Notes under the pieces: generated by a model
Told to the model about the DNA's origin: nothing
The model's database searches: none
Seen by the model: the letters and a program-made list of their open reading frames with translations, nothing else
Made by a program: the position numbers and the translations under genes
Assembly: GCA_016931955.1 (NCBI GenBank)
Contig: JAFGDV010000024.1
Coordinates: 1-63,295, forward strand
Direction of reading: 5' to 3'
Length of the DNA: 63,295 nt
From: Candidatus Altarchaeota archaeon
GTDB lineage: Archaea; Altiarchaeota; Altiarchaeia; IMC4; QMZM01
In this document: positions 1-7,703 of the stretch, piece by piece
Numbering within the stretch: position 1 is the stretch's first letter
Layout: each line of letters starts with the position of its first letter

Positions 1-345
1 CAAGGGTGGGGTTGTTCGCCCATTAAAGGGATACGTGAGCTGGGTTTAGAACGTCGCGAGACAGTTTGGCGGCATCTACTGGAAGTGCGGTCTATCTGAG
101 AGGAAGGTTCATTTAGTACGAGAGGAACAATGGATCGCAGCCTCTTGTTTACCAGTTGTCTGATAAGGCATGCTGGGTAGCTACGCTGTAGCCGATAAGG
201 GCTGAAAGCATCTAAGCCTGAAACGGTCCTCGAAAAGAGATAGACTAGGCTCCCGTATAAGACGGGTTTGATAGGCAGGGGGTGTAAGTATCAAGCTTCG
301 GCGAGATATTCAGCCCACCTGTACTAACCGCCGTATCTAATACAT
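1..345 (+). rRNA. 23S ribosomal RNA, 3' end (partial)
   Basis: The start of the window is the last part of domain V and domain VI of 23S rRNA. The sarcin-ricin loop AGTACGAGAGGAAC is at 115-128, and the conserved stretches around GGGTTTAGAACGTCG (43-57) and GCTGAAAGCATCTAAG (200-215) are clear. The 5' part lies outside the window. The mature 3' end is placed near 345 from the conserved GTACTAACC segment, and it may be off by 10-20 nt. No 5S rRNA or tRNA follows; the next RNA is RNase P RNA. Confidence 0.96.
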
Positions 346-378
346 TCTCAGCGATAGATTACCTATACATGGTCTTTT

Positions 379-658
379 GTGGGTAGTGGCTGTGGGGCTT
401 CGCCCTCTTTGGGTGAGGAAGTTCCATCCACCCTTATGCAGCTTTTTCGGGTGCGGCGAGAGCCGCGGTCGCATCTTTAGAGACGAGATGCCTGCCTGCT
501 TTTATGATGCCTTAGGCTGAAGTTGCATGCAGGCTTGTGAAACGAGATGCCCTGCTGGGTGTAAGGCATGCTTTGCCGCTTAGACGAATGCCCCAGAGGC
601 CAACGTCTGATTCTCAGACAAGAAGGCCTACAGAAGATGGACTACTGCCGCTGCCCAC
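379..658 (+). ncRNA. rnpB: RNase P RNA (archaeal)
   Basis: This is the catalytic RNA of RNase P, which removes tRNA 5' leaders. Helix P1 is directly visible: GTGGGTAGTGGC (379-390) pairs over 12 bp, with G-U wobbles, with GCCGCTGCCCAC (647-658). The CR-I region GAGGAAGTTCC is at 415-425, the CR-IV region GCTTAGACGAATGCCCC at 578-594, and the CR-V-like AGGCCTACAGAAG at 624-636. A length of about 280 nt is usual for archaea. It starts only about 35 nt after the 23S rRNA on the same strand, so it may be cotranscribed with the rRNA. A small open frame at 568-765 across its 3' end is not a gene. Confidence 0.9.
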
Positions 659-668
659 CTAATCCTCA

Positions 669-814
669 ACAGCCTTTTAGTAAAAGGCTGTCAGCAAGAC
701 ACAAAGGCGTCTTGTCTGAGTCGAAACTGAAAGTTTCGCTCAGCGAAAACGGGAATTCACCATAGGTGAATTCAATGTTGATCAAACGAGCCACATACGC
801 TTCGCTAGTGGCTC
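669..814 (+). other. train of five short stem-loops
   Basis: Five compact inverted repeats follow each other between RNase P RNA and the aspartokinase gene: 669-691 (ACAGCCTTTT/AAAAGGCTGT), 695-713 (CAAGAC/GTCTTG), 722-738 (CGAAAC/GTTTCG), 753-773 (GAATTCACC/GGTGAATTC, 3-nt loop) and 788-814 (GAGCCAC/GTGGCTC). Spacers are about 4-15 nt. No credible coding frame explains them. They could be the structured 3' trailer of the rRNA/RNase P transcript, processing sites, or an unrecognised small RNA. The stems are seen; any role is inferred. Confidence 0.6.
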
Positions 815-832
815 TAAACCCAAAAAAAAACC

Positions 833-852
833 TTCTTGTCTTTTCTTTTTTT
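833..852 (+). terminator. T-rich terminator after the RNA genes
   Basis: A pyrimidine run with several T tracts (TTTTC then TTTTTTT) lies just after the hairpin train and before aspartokinase. Oligo-T is the usual archaeal termination signal, so this is a plausible end of the rRNA/RNase P transcript. Confidence 0.5.
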
Positions 853-880
853 ATTACACTATATCTTTATTGTCTGTAAA

Positions 881-2287
881 ATGATCGTGATGAAGTTTGG
901 CGGTACTTCCGTGGGTTCTGCGGAGGTCATAGATAAGGCCACTGACCTTATTATCCAGGAGAAGGATAGGAAGGTTGTGGTTGTTTCTGCTATGGGTGGT
1001 GTCACTGATAGGCTTGTTTCCATGGCCAAGAAGGTTGTTGATCTACCCAATGCCTTGGTGGAGGAGGAATGTAACCGTTTTCATCGTGACTTTCTTGAGT
1101 TTCATAGGTCTGCTGCTGAAGCTGTTATACGGGATGGGCGGGTTCTTGGAGAGGTTATCGCCCGTATTGCTGAGCTTTCTGAGGAGCTTCGTGTTACCTT
1201 GTTGGGTCTCGGTTATCTCGGCGATTTATCCCTTAAGCCCCTAGACTATATTCTCTCATTCGGCGAGCGTCTTTCTGTTTTGATTGTCGCGGGCGCCTTG
1301 GAGTCTAAGGGTGTTAAGGCGAAGGCCCTTACGGGTTATGAGGCGGGTATCATAACTGACTCAAATTTTGGATGTGCCCGCCCTGTTTACAGTAAGATGA
1401 AGGATTCTGTTAAAGCCGCTTTGTTGCCTCTTCTTAAGGCTGGTGTTCTTCCGGTTGTCACTGGTTTTGTGGCCGCCGACAAGAATGCTAGGATCACTAC
1501 CATGGGTAGGGGTGGTTCTGATTATTCTGCTTCTTTGATTGGTCGTTTTCTGGGGGTTGATGAGGTCCAGATCTGGACTGATGTTGACGGTATTCTGTCG
1601 ACTGACCCTAAGATTGTGTCTTCTGTTCAGTTGATCCCTAAGTTGTCGTATATTGAAGCAGTTGATCTCGCATACTTTGGCGCTAAGGTGATCCATTCTA
1701 AGATGATCGAGCCCGCAATGGAGGCTGACATTCCGGTGCGGATTAAGAACACCTTTAATCCTAAAGCGGATGGTACTTTGATTGTTCGTGAGCAGGAGAG
1801 GATTGAGCGTATCATAAAGGCTGTCGCTATTGCGAAGAACATTGACATAGTAAATGTTAGGGGTATGGGTATGTCTGAGACCCCGAACATAGCCGGTAGA
1901 TTGTTTTCTCTTCTGGGGGAGAATAACATAAACATTCCCATGATCTCCGGTTCCTCTGAGTCTAATCTATCCTTTGTCCTTAAGAGGGGTGATGTCTCTC
2001 GGGCGGTGGAGCTCTTAAATGAGTCTTTTGTTGGAAACGGTGTCCGGAGCATTGAGGTCTTGGAGGATGTTTGCATAATAACGGTCGTCGGCGTGGGCAT
2101 GACTGGGACTAAGGGTATCGCCGCCAGGATCTTTCAGACTGTTGCTGATAATGACGTCAATATTATCATGATTGCTCAGGGTTCTTCTGAGGTCAACGTT
2201 TCTTTTGTCGTGAATGCCGAAGACGGTAATAAGGCTGTGCGCGCCTTGCATAAGCGTTTTATCGAAGATGAAATCAGGTCTGGTTAG
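881..2287 (+). CDS. lysC: aspartate kinase
   Basis: Phosphorylates L-aspartate, the first step toward lysine, threonine and methionine. The N-terminal kinase signature KFGGTSVGS is at residues 5-13, the glycine-rich TMGRGGSDYSA near residue 205 belongs to the amino-acid-kinase fold, and two ACT regulatory domains occupy the last ~150 residues (NIAGRLFSLL and TKGIAARIFQ mark the two units). The 468-aa length is normal for a monofunctional enzyme. ATG 881 is chosen over an upstream TTG (836) because the product then begins directly at the conserved MIVMKFGG; the upstream extension is T-rich leader. No Shine-Dalgarno is visible. It overlaps the next gene by 20 bp, so the two are probably cotranscribed. 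Confidence 0.94.
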   Translation: MIVMKFGGTSVGSAEVIDKATDLIIQEKDRKVVVVSAMGGVTDRLVSMAKKVVDLPNALVEEECNRFHRDFLEFHRSAAEAVIRDGRVLGEVIARIAELSEELRVTLLGLGYLGDLSLKPLDYILSFGERLSVLIVAGALESKGVKAKALTGYEAGIITDSNFGCARPVYSKMKDSVKAALLPLLKAGVLPVVTGFVAADKNARITTMGRGGSDYSASLIGRFLGVDEVQIWTDVDGILSTDPKIVSSVQLIPKLSYIEAVDLAYFGAKVIHSKMIEPAMEADIPVRIKNTFNPKADGTLIVREQERIERIIKAVAIAKNIDIVNVRGMGMSETPNIAGRLFSLLGENNINIPMISGSSESNLSFVLKRGDVSRAVELLNESFVGNGVRSIEVLEDVCIITVVGVGMTGTKGIAARIFQTVADNDVNIIMIAQGSSEVNVSFVVNAEDGNKAVRALHKRFIEDEIRSG

Positions 2288-3170
2288 GGAGGCGGAGGGT
2301 ATCCTTGAGGGCTCTGGCTACAGGGTTCTTGACTGCAGCGGATTGAGGAGTTGTTTTGACTTATTGGCTAGGAGAGACAAGACCTTGGTTATTAAGGTTC
2401 TCGCCAACATTGATGGTCTGACCAGGAGGTGTTGTCTTGAGTTGCAGAATGTTGCCTTGGTTACTTCCTCTATTCCTCTGGTCCTGGGGGATCACACGAA
2501 GTCTGCTAAGCTTGCTGGCGGTGTCGTCTATGAGCGGTATGGTGTCCATGTCTTGAATAAGGATACGCTTGGGGACGTCATCAACGATGATCTTCCCGTG
2601 GTCTACTCTGTGAGGGGTAATTATTGTGTCAGGATTGATTCCCGTGTCCTGGCTAGGGTGCGTAGGAAGCTTAATCTGACTCAGGAGGGGCTTGCCAAGC
2701 ATCTGGGCGTTTCTAAGCAGAGCATCCACCGCTATGAGTCTTTGGGTAGGGTTTCTCTGGAAGTTATTGATCGTTTGATTGATTTCTTGGAGGATAATAT
2801 TGTCTTACCTAGTGAGGTTTTTTCTTCTCAGCATGTGTCTCATTCGTTTTCTGAGTCGAGGCCTTCTTCCTTGAAGAGGCTGGTCTTGGAGAAGTTTCTT
2901 GAGCTTGGTTTCTCTGCTTCGTTGACTAATGCTCCTTTTGACGTAGTCGCCGTTGAAGGTGATGAGCGTGTTCTGACTTCGGTGAGTGATGACCCTAGGA
3001 GGCTTAGGTTGAGGGTTGAGGTCATCAGTGATGTCTCCAACATGCTTGGAAGCTATGGTGTCTGCGTCAGCAACCGCTGTGAGGAATCCGATGTCGTCAT
3101 TTTGAAGCCTCGTCAGCTTTCTGGGATCCGTGATTCCAGGGAGCTCTTGGATCTTTTGGCAGGCTCTTAG
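2268..3170 (+). CDS. archaeal HTH-type transcriptional regulator (COG1395-like)
   Basis: A 300-aa protein with an N-terminal alpha/beta region, where DCSGLRSCFDLLARRDKTLVIK resembles the nuclease-like part of archaeal COG1395 regulators. A clear helix-turn-helix lies near residues 125-180 (LNLTQEGLAKHLGVSKQS then IHRYE), followed by a C-terminal domain of unknown role. ATG 2268 lies within the end of the aspartokinase gene (20-bp overlap), consistent with translational coupling. The family is widespread in archaea and its target genes are mostly unknown. The coupling suggests, but does not prove, a link to amino-acid or stress genes next to it. Confidence 0.85.
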   Translation: MKSGLVREAEGILEGSGYRVLDCSGLRSCFDLLARRDKTLVIKVLANIDGLTRRCCLELQNVALVTSSIPLVLGDHTKSAKLAGGVVYERYGVHVLNKDTLGDVINDDLPVVYSVRGNYCVRIDSRVLARVRRKLNLTQEGLAKHLGVSKQSIHRYESLGRVSLEVIDRLIDFLEDNIVLPSEVFSSQHVSHSFSESRPSSLKRLVLEKFLELGFSASLTNAPFDVVAVEGDERVLTSVSDDPRRLRLRVEVISDVSNMLGSYGVCVSNRCEESDVVILKPRQLSGIRDSRELLDLLAGS

Positions 3171-3175
3171 CCTGC

Positions 3176-3185
3176 TTTTTAAACA
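3176..3185 (+). promoter_or_regulatory. TATA-like box of hsp20
   Basis: The TTTTTAAA-type box lies about 25-30 nt before ATG 3208, where an archaeal TATA box should sit for a leaderless transcript. No Shine-Dalgarno precedes the ATG, which agrees. Confidence 0.5.
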
Positions 3186-3207
3186 ATCAAACCCATATTT
3201 AGTCACA

Positions 3208-3723
3208 ATGAAACCCAAGAAGGGGAGGGACTGGTTATTTGACGACTTCTTCAGGGACTTTGAGGAGGAATTCAGGAGGATCGAAGAGGACCTTTCAAGG
3301 ATCCTTGAGGGTAGCTTGTCTGAGGACAAATTAGGTAAACCGGTCGTCTATGGTTTCTCCATCAATGTGAGCCCAGACGGCGAGCCTCGTATTGAACGCT
3401 TTGGTCATGTTCCTAGGGAGGGTGAACCTCTTGTCTCTGATGAACGAGAGCCTTTGGTCGATGTCATTGAAACCGAGAAGGAGATTCGTGTTGTCGCTGA
3501 GTTGCCTGGAGTGGAGCGGGAAGACATTTCCCTCAAAGTCTCGGGCGACGTTCTTGAGATTGATGTAGACACCGCCGCTAGAAAGTACCATAAGCAGTTG
3601 TTTCTTCCTGTTCGTGTGAAGGAGGACGTCACTAAAGCCACTTACAAGAATGGGGTCTTGGAGGTGAGGTTGTCTCCTGCGGGTCCTCGCAGGAGTCCTT
3701 CTTTCAGGGTTAACATTGACTGA
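3208..3723 (+). CDS. hsp20: Hsp20/alpha-crystallin small heat-shock protein
   Basis: An ATP-independent holdase that binds unfolding proteins in the cytoplasm. The N-terminal arm (WLFDDFFRDFEEEF, residues 8-21) is amphipathic. The alpha-crystallin domain spans about residues 80-165, with the family pattern VVAELPGVEREDISLKV and the C-terminal KNGVLEVRLSP strand. The length of 171 aa is typical. ATG 3208 is preferred to upstream non-ATG starts because it lies at a leaderless distance from a TATA-like box and begins the Phe-rich arm. It is followed by the thermosome gene, giving a small protein-quality-control cluster. Confidence 0.93.
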   Translation: MKPKKGRDWLFDDFFRDFEEEFRRIEEDLSRILEGSLSEDKLGKPVVYGFSINVSPDGEPRIERFGHVPREGEPLVSDEREPLVDVIETEKEIRVVAELPGVEREDISLKVSGDVLEIDVDTAARKYHKQLFLPVRVKEDVTKATYKNGVLEVRLSPAGPRRSPSFRVNID

Positions 3724-3782
3724 TTTTTATACACTTAAACCCATTACTTATCTCATCTATCTTGTGCTAAACTAAAAAAAAT

Positions 3783-3790
3783 GGAGGTGA
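3783..3790 (+). promoter_or_regulatory. strong Shine-Dalgarno of the thermosome gene
   Basis: GGAGGTGA lies 6 nt before ATG 3797. It contrasts with the leaderless look of neighbours. A TATA-like TTTTTATACAC (about 3725-3735) upstream implies a leader of roughly 45 nt. Confidence 0.75.
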
Positions 3791-3796
3791 GTTATT

Positions 3797-5446
3797 ATGG
3801 CACAGTATTCTGGGCAACCTATTTTTATCTTGCCTGAGGGAGCTTTGAGGACCACTGGAAGGGACGCGCAGCGTAATAATATTATGGCTGCGAAGGCCGT
3901 GGCTGAGACTGTCAGAACTACTCTGGGTCCTAGGGGCATGGATAAGATGTTGGTTGATGACCTTGGCGACATCGTTATCACGAATGATGGCGCCACTATT
4001 GTTGAGGAGATGAACGTGGAGCATCCTGCGGCTAAGATGGTCGTTGAGGTCGCTAAGACGCAGGATGACGAGGTTGGCGACGGCACCACTACCGCCGTTA
4101 TCTTGACTGGTGAGTTGTTGGCTAACGCCGAGAAACTCTTGGATCAGGGTATCCATTCTTCTGTTATTGCCCGAGGTTATCGTATGGCCTCTGCGAAGGC
4201 TCAGGAGTTTTTGCAGGAGATCGGCAGGAAGATTTCCCTCGACGACAGGAAGTTGCTTACCGAGATCGCCATCACTGCTATGACTGGTAAGGGCGCTGAG
4301 ACCTCTAAGGAGTTGTTGAGTGAGCTTTCTGTGAAGGCTATTCAACAGATCACGGAGAAGGAGGGTGATAAGTTGGTTGCCGACTTGGATAACGTGAAGG
4401 TTGAGAAGAAGGAGGGAGGCAGTATCGCGGACTCTGAGCTTATTCAGGGCGTGATCGTCGACAAGGAGCGTGTTCATCCGGGAATGCCTAAGCGTGTTGA
4501 GAACGCAAAAATCACTCTCCTGGATGCTGCTATCGAGATTAAGGAGACTGAGACTGACGCTAAGATCCAGGTCACTGATCCTAGTCAGCTGCAGGCTTTC
4601 ATCACTCAGGAAGAGAACATGTTGAAGTCTATGGTTGATTCCGTCGCCAACTCTGGCGCTAATGTTGTTTTTTGTCAGAAGGGCATTGACGATCTTGCTC
4701 AGCATTTTTTCTCTAAGGCCGGTATTTTTGCCGTCCGCAGGGTTAAGAAGTCTGACATGGAGAAGCTTGCCAAGGCTACCAGTGCTTCTATTGTCACTAA
4801 CTTGAAGGATCTTTCTAAGAAGGATCTGGGTTTCGCTAAGTTGGTGGAGGAGAAGAAGGTTTCAGGCGAGGCTATGACTTTTGTCTCTGGTTGTCGTAAT
4901 CCTAAGTCTGTGAGTCTTCTTGTTAGGGGCGGCACTGAGCATGTAGTTGAAGAAGTCGAGCGCGCTGTTAATGATGCCTTGGGTGGTGTTGCCGCTGCTG
5001 TGGAGGTTGGTTTGATTGTTCCGGGTGGTGGTGCGCCTGAGGTCGAGGTCGCTAAGCGTCTTCGTGAGTTCGCGGAGTCTGTTGGCGGCCGGGAGCAGCT
5101 TGCTATTGGTGCTTTTGCTGATGCTTTGGAGGTTGTGCCTCGGACTTTGGCTGAGAGCGCGGGCTTGGATGCTATCGACATTCTTGTGGAACTTAGAGCT
5201 AAGCATGACCGCGGCGACGTTAACGCCGGTGTCTTGGTCTTGGAAGGAGGCGTTGGGGATATGTGGAAGCGCGGTATTGTGGAGCCTTTGAAGATTAAAA
5301 CTCAGGCTGTGAAGTCTGCTTCCGAAGCCTCTGAGATGATTTTGCGCATCGACGACGTTATCGCGTCCAGTAAGCCTAGGGGTGGTATGCCCGGTATGCC
5401 TCCTGGCGGCATGGGTGGTATGGGCGGCGAGATGCCTGAGATGTAG
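3797..5446 (+). CDS. ths: thermosome subunit (group II chaperonin)
   Basis: A subunit of the two-ring archaeal chaperonin that folds proteins with ATP in the cytoplasm. Visible hallmarks are [11 protein letters not shown] near residue 45, the ATPase motif [18 protein letters not shown] (about 92-109) and the equatorial [15 protein letters not shown] near 412. The 549-aa length is normal, and the C-terminus ends in the characteristic Gly-Met-rich tail ([16 protein letters not shown]). Only one subunit gene is in this window. It has its own Shine-Dalgarno and promoter, and a T-rich run follows the stop. Confidence 0.98.
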   Translation: MAQYSGQPIFILPEGALRTTGRDAQRNNIMAAKAVAETVRTTLGPRGMDKMLVDDLGDIVITNDGATIVEEMNVEHPAAKMVVEVAKTQDDEVGDGTTTAVILTGELLANAEKLLDQGIHSSVIARGYRMASAKAQEFLQEIGRKISLDDRKLLTEIAITAMTGKGAETSKELLSELSVKAIQQITEKEGDKLVADLDNVKVEKKEGGSIADSELIQGVIVDKERVHPGMPKRVENAKITLLDAAIEIKETETDAKIQVTDPSQLQAFITQEENMLKSMVDSVANSGANVVFCQKGIDDLAQHFFSKAGIFAVRRVKKSDMEKLAKATSASIVTNLKDLSKKDLGFAKLVEEKKVSGEAMTFVSGCRNPKSVSLLVRGGTEHVVEEVERAVNDALGGVAAAVEVGLIVPGGGAPEVEVAKRLREFAESVGGREQLAIGAFADALEVVPRTLAESAGLDAIDILVELRAKHDRGDVNAGVLVLEGGVGDMWKRGIVEPLKIKTQAVKSASEASEMILRIDDVIASSKPRGGMPGMPPGGMGGMGGEMPEM

Positions 5447-5453
5447 TCCACCT

Positions 5454-5485
5454 GTTTTTTCTTCTTTTTCTTTTTCTTTTCTTTT
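5454..5485 (+). terminator. oligo-T terminator after thermosome
   Basis: Six T's and then several CTTTTT units lie immediately after the thermosome stop codon, a typical archaeal termination region. Confidence 0.6.
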
Positions 5486-5500
5486 GTTGATACTTATAAG

Positions 5501-6142
5501 ATGGCTGGTGGTATAGGGGGTAACAGGATTGTGGGGGTATTGCACTTTTGTTCCTTTGGTCTGTTGAGGAGGCTTTATGATTGGGTTCTTTCTTGGGCGG
5601 ATTCGAAGTACGGTTCTGCTGCATTAGCTTTTACTGCTTTCGCTGAGTCTTCTTTTTTCCCGGTTCCTCCTGATATTCTCTTGATTGCTCTTTCTGTTTC
5701 TAAGCCTGAGAAATCTTTTTGGTATGCTTTTGTGGCGGGTTTTTTTTCTGTGTTGGGTGGGATCTTTGGTTATTTTATTGGTCTTTTTTTGTATGACGTT
5801 ATTGGTAGGTTGATTATTGAGGGTCTGGGTTATGAGCAGTATTTCCAAGTGGTTGGGCAATTGTATAGGGATAATGCTTTTCTGGCTATTTTGGGTGCTG
5901 CTTTCACGCCTATTCCTTATAAGGTTTTCACTATTGCTGCGGGTTTTTGGGATGTGGGTTTGTTTTCTCTGGTTGCTGCTTCTTTTATCGGCAGATTTAG
6001 CAGGTTTTTTGTTGTCGGTGTTTTGATTCGTTTTTTTGGTGCGCGGGTTAAGGTCTTTATTGACAGGTATTTTAACTGGCTGACTTTGCTTTTTTTTGTC
6101 TTGGTTCTTTTAGGTTATCTCTGCATAAAGTATTTCATCTAG
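5501..6142 (+). CDS. DedA/YqaA-family membrane protein (SNARE-associated type)
   Basis: A multi-pass inner membrane protein, up to 213 aa. The family signature is present: AFAESSFFPVPPDILLIAL (about residues 45-63), a Gly-rich re-entrant segment GGIFGYFIGLFLY, and the second half FTPIPYKVFTIAAGF followed by ASFIGRFSRFF. Such proteins act in lipid flipping or membrane homeostasis in other organisms; the substrate here is unknown. The start is uncertain: ATG 5501 sits only a few nt after a TATA-like TACTTATAAG, so a downstream GTG (5531) or TTG (5540) may be the real start of a leaderless mRNA. The two ends of this gene and the minus-strand HEPN gene converge. Confidence 0.88.
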   Translation: MAGGIGGNRIVGVLHFCSFGLLRRLYDWVLSWADSKYGSAALAFTAFAESSFFPVPPDILLIALSVSKPEKSFWYAFVAGFFSVLGGIFGYFIGLFLYDVIGRLIIEGLGYEQYFQVVGQLYRDNAFLAILGAAFTPIPYKVFTIAAGFWDVGLFSLVAASFIGRFSRFFVVGVLIRFFGARVKVFIDRYFNWLTLLFFVLVLLGYLCIKYFI

Positions 6143-6160
6143 AATCATCATATCTTCTTC

Positions 6161-6177
6161 GCCCAGAATTCGCATTC
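6161..6177 (-). repeat. V4R gene-tail scar A
   Basis: On the minus strand this reads GAATGCGAATTCTGGGC and continues GAAGAAGATATGA, which would encode ECEFWAKKI and a stop. That is nearly the exact C-terminus (ECEFWAKKL) of the intact V4R gene at 8552-9805. There is no gene attached. It lies downstream of the HEPN stop codon and closes the toxin-antitoxin block. Confidence 0.8.
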
Positions 6178-6193
6178 TAGGAGTTGTTCTGTG

Positions 6194-6625
6194 TTATCTC
6201 TGTTTTTTGATTTCTTCTTCTATTGTTTTGAGGAATTTTTCGGCTGTTTTGATTGCGTGTTTGGCTTCGTATTCGGATATTGTGCCTGCTTGGTCGTATA
6301 TTGTGGCGTGTCTTTTTCGTCTTAGTCGGTCGAATGCTGTTATTTCTTTCCGGTATTTGTCGCCTAATGTGGTTTCGGTGAATTTTATCACTGCTAGGTG
6401 TTGTTTTTCGCCTGTTGGTCTGTATCCTTTGGAGAACATGAGGGCTCTTGCTGCCTGTAGGATTGAGTTGTATGCTATTGTGAATGCCCAGTCGATGCTG
6501 TTTTCGTATGTCTTTTTTGCTGTTTCGAGGTCTCTTTTCGCTAGTGTGAGTGAGTTTTCTATTTGTTGTTTGTTGGCTGGTAGTTTTTGTATCATGCCTT
6601 TTCGTTCTAGGTCTTCTGTGTTCAT
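6194..6625 (-). CDS. HEPN-domain toxin (HepT-like)
   Basis: A 143-aa all-helical HEPN protein. Family-type segments are AFTIAYNSILQAARALMFS (about 47-65) and the basic RLRRKRHATIYD region near 103-114, which carries the R-x(n)-H ribonuclease-type motif. It overlaps the upstream nucleotidyltransferase by 4 nt (ATGA), the usual layout of MNT/HEPN toxin-antitoxin pairs. In characterised pairs the HEPN protein is an RNase toxin and the MNT partner silences it by adding AMP near the HEPN motif. Applying that mechanism here is inference from family and layout. Confidence 0.86.
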   Translation of the reverse strand: MNTEDLERKGMIQKLPANKQQIENSLTLAKRDLETAKKTYENSIDWAFTIAYNSILQAARALMFSKGYRPTGEKQHLAVIKFTETTLGDKYRKEITAFDRLRRKRHATIYDQAGTISEYEAKHAIKTAEKFLKTIEEEIKKQR

Positions 6626-7182
6626 ATTAGTTTTATCTGTTTTTCTTTGAGTATGTTGGTTATGTAGGGGTCTTTTTGTTGTTTTCTTGTTTCGAATTCT
6701 TTTTTGCTGTAGGTGGAGTAGTTTATTTCTCTGTTTAGTTGGTCTTCGAGGCGTCTTATGATCTCAGATAGTCTGTCTTGGTCTGCGTCGCCTATGATCA
6801 TGAGGTCTATGTCGCTTTTTTTTGTTTCTTGGTTTTTTGCGTATGAGCCGTAGATGAATGCCTGCTCTATGTTGCCTATTTTTTTGAGTTCTTTTTTTAT
6901 TTCGTCGCCTATTGCGGTGGTTTTTAGTATTATTTTTTTGAGTTCTTCGTGTATTGGGTTTTTTTTGTCTGCTGTATAGTATCTGATGTTTCCTTGTTTT
7001 CTGCTTTTTATTATTCCTGCTTTTTCGAGGTTTTTGAGCTCTCTTCTGACTGCGTTTGTGTTTTCTTTGAGTTTTCTGGCTGTGTCTCTTAGGTAGTATT
7101 CGTTTTCTGGGTTGGTGAGGAATAGTGTGAGCAGTTTTACTCGTGTTTTGGAGGTTATGATGTGTTCTATCATTGTATACAT
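6622..7182 (-). CDS. HTH + MNT-type nucleotidyltransferase antitoxin (MntA-like)
   Basis: The N-terminal winged helix (about residues 5-70, with YYLRDTARKLKENTNAV and a basic wing) precedes a minimal nucleotidyltransferase domain with the motif GSYAKNQETKKSDIDL, the GSx(10)DxD pattern that binds metal and ATP. It is the partner of the HEPN toxin (4-nt overlap). ATG 7182 or 7173 is likely the true start: both lie in or beside the operator and 15-25 nt after a TATA-like box. The open frame runs further upstream through a V4R-tail scar, but that extension (GFSECEFWAKK) belongs to the scar and not to this protein. The HTH fusion suggests autoregulation. Confidence 0.85.
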   Translation of the reverse strand: MYTMIEHIITSKTRVKLLTLFLTNPENEYYLRDTARKLKENTNAVRRELKNLEKAGIIKSRKQGNIRYYTADKKNPIHEELKKIILKTTAIGDEIKKELKKIGNIEQAFIYGSYAKNQETKKSDIDLMIIGDADQDRLSEIIRRLEDQLNREINYSTYSKKEFETRKQQKDPYITNILKEKQIKLI

Positions 7183-7214
7183 ATTGTACTCAATAGTATA
7201 AAAATTGTATACAT
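7172..7214 (-). promoter_or_regulatory. operator/promoter of the MNT-HEPN operon
   Basis: Two identical ATTGTATACAT elements (7172-7182 and 7204-7214 on the plus strand) flank a perfect inverted repeat TATTG-TACT-CAATA (7182-7195) and a TATA-like box (TAGTATAAAAATT, about 7194-7206). The elements cover the presumed start of the HTH-MNT gene, as expected for an autorepressed operon. Confidence 0.65.
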
Positions 7215-7225
7215 CATATTTTTTT

Positions 7226-7256
7226 GCCCAGAATTCGCATTCACTGAATCCTAACA
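7226..7256 (-). repeat. V4R gene-tail scar B
   Basis: The minus strand reads GGATTCAGTGAATGCGAA followed by TTCTGGGCAAAAAAA, encoding GFSECEFWAKK. This matches the last codons of the intact V4R gene over about 33 nt with only a few synonymous or end differences. It lies just upstream of the MNT promoter and about 10 nt after a FIST-tail scar, the same order in which the FIST and V4R genes occur intact at 9839-11023 and 8552-9805. Confidence 0.82.
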
Positions 7257-7264
7257 TCAGAATA

Positions 7265-7292
7265 GGGGCTTACTTGAATGCCAGCGTCTTCA
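7265..7292 (-). repeat. FIST gene-tail scar
   Basis: The minus strand reads GTGAAGACGCTGGCATTCAA then GTAAGCC; the intact FIST gene ends GTGAAGGCGCTAGCATCCAA then GTAAGCC. There are three differences in about 27 nt. The PIN toxin gene stop codon (TGA) is formed by the first bases of this scar. Confidence 0.72.
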
Positions 7293-7703
7293 CTGTTTTT
7301 CTGTGATTTTCAGGAATTCTGTGCTTGTGAGTATCTTTATTCCATCGTATTCTTTCAGGTTCAGCAGGTGTTTGTCTCCGGATACTATGTAGTCTGCTTT
7401 GCCTGCTTTTGCGCATTCTAGGATTTTGTTGTCTGCTGGGTCTTCTTTTATGGCGGTTATCTTTTTTTCAGGAGTCGTCAGATGTGATATTGCTAGTAGT
7501 AAGTGGATCATTTCGTTTATCTGGTTTGTGTTGTATCTGAATTTGGGTTTTATCATCACTTTGCGGAATTCGTCTAGGAGGTCTTCTGAAGTTGAGAGTG
7601 TTATTTCTTGGTTCACTGCTTTTTCCAGTATCCGCCATTCTTTTCCGCCGTATTTTATGAACGCTGATATGTGTATGTTGGTGTCGAGGACTGCTTTGAT
7701 CAT
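7290..7703 (-). CDS. PIN-domain ribonuclease toxin (VapC-like)
   Basis: A 137-aa PIN protein. Acidic active-site residues are visible: D7 in AVLDTNIHISA, E46 in DEFRKVM, and the DPADNKILECAKAGKADYIV plus SGDKHLL block. It overlaps the AbrB-type antitoxin gene by 4 nt (ATGA). Such proteins cleave RNA when free of antitoxin. The 3' end runs into a remnant of a FIST gene that supplies the stop codon, so the last residues may differ from the ancestral toxin. Confidence 0.9.
   Translation of the reverse strand: MIKAVLDTNIHISAFIKYGGKEWRILEKAVNQEITLSTSEDLLDEFRKVMIKPKFRYNTNQINEMIHLLLAISHLTTPEKKITAIKEDPADNKILECAKAGKADYIVSGDKHLLNLKEYDGIKILTSTEFLKITEKQ

Noticed and set aside
345..378. 5S rRNA or tRNA between 23S and RNase P RNA
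   Set aside because: The gap is only about 35 nt and has neither 5S nor tRNA features.
568..765. 65-residue open frame after the 23S rRNA
   Set aside because: It lies across the 3' third of RNase P RNA and the hairpin train; its codons are explained by RNA helices.
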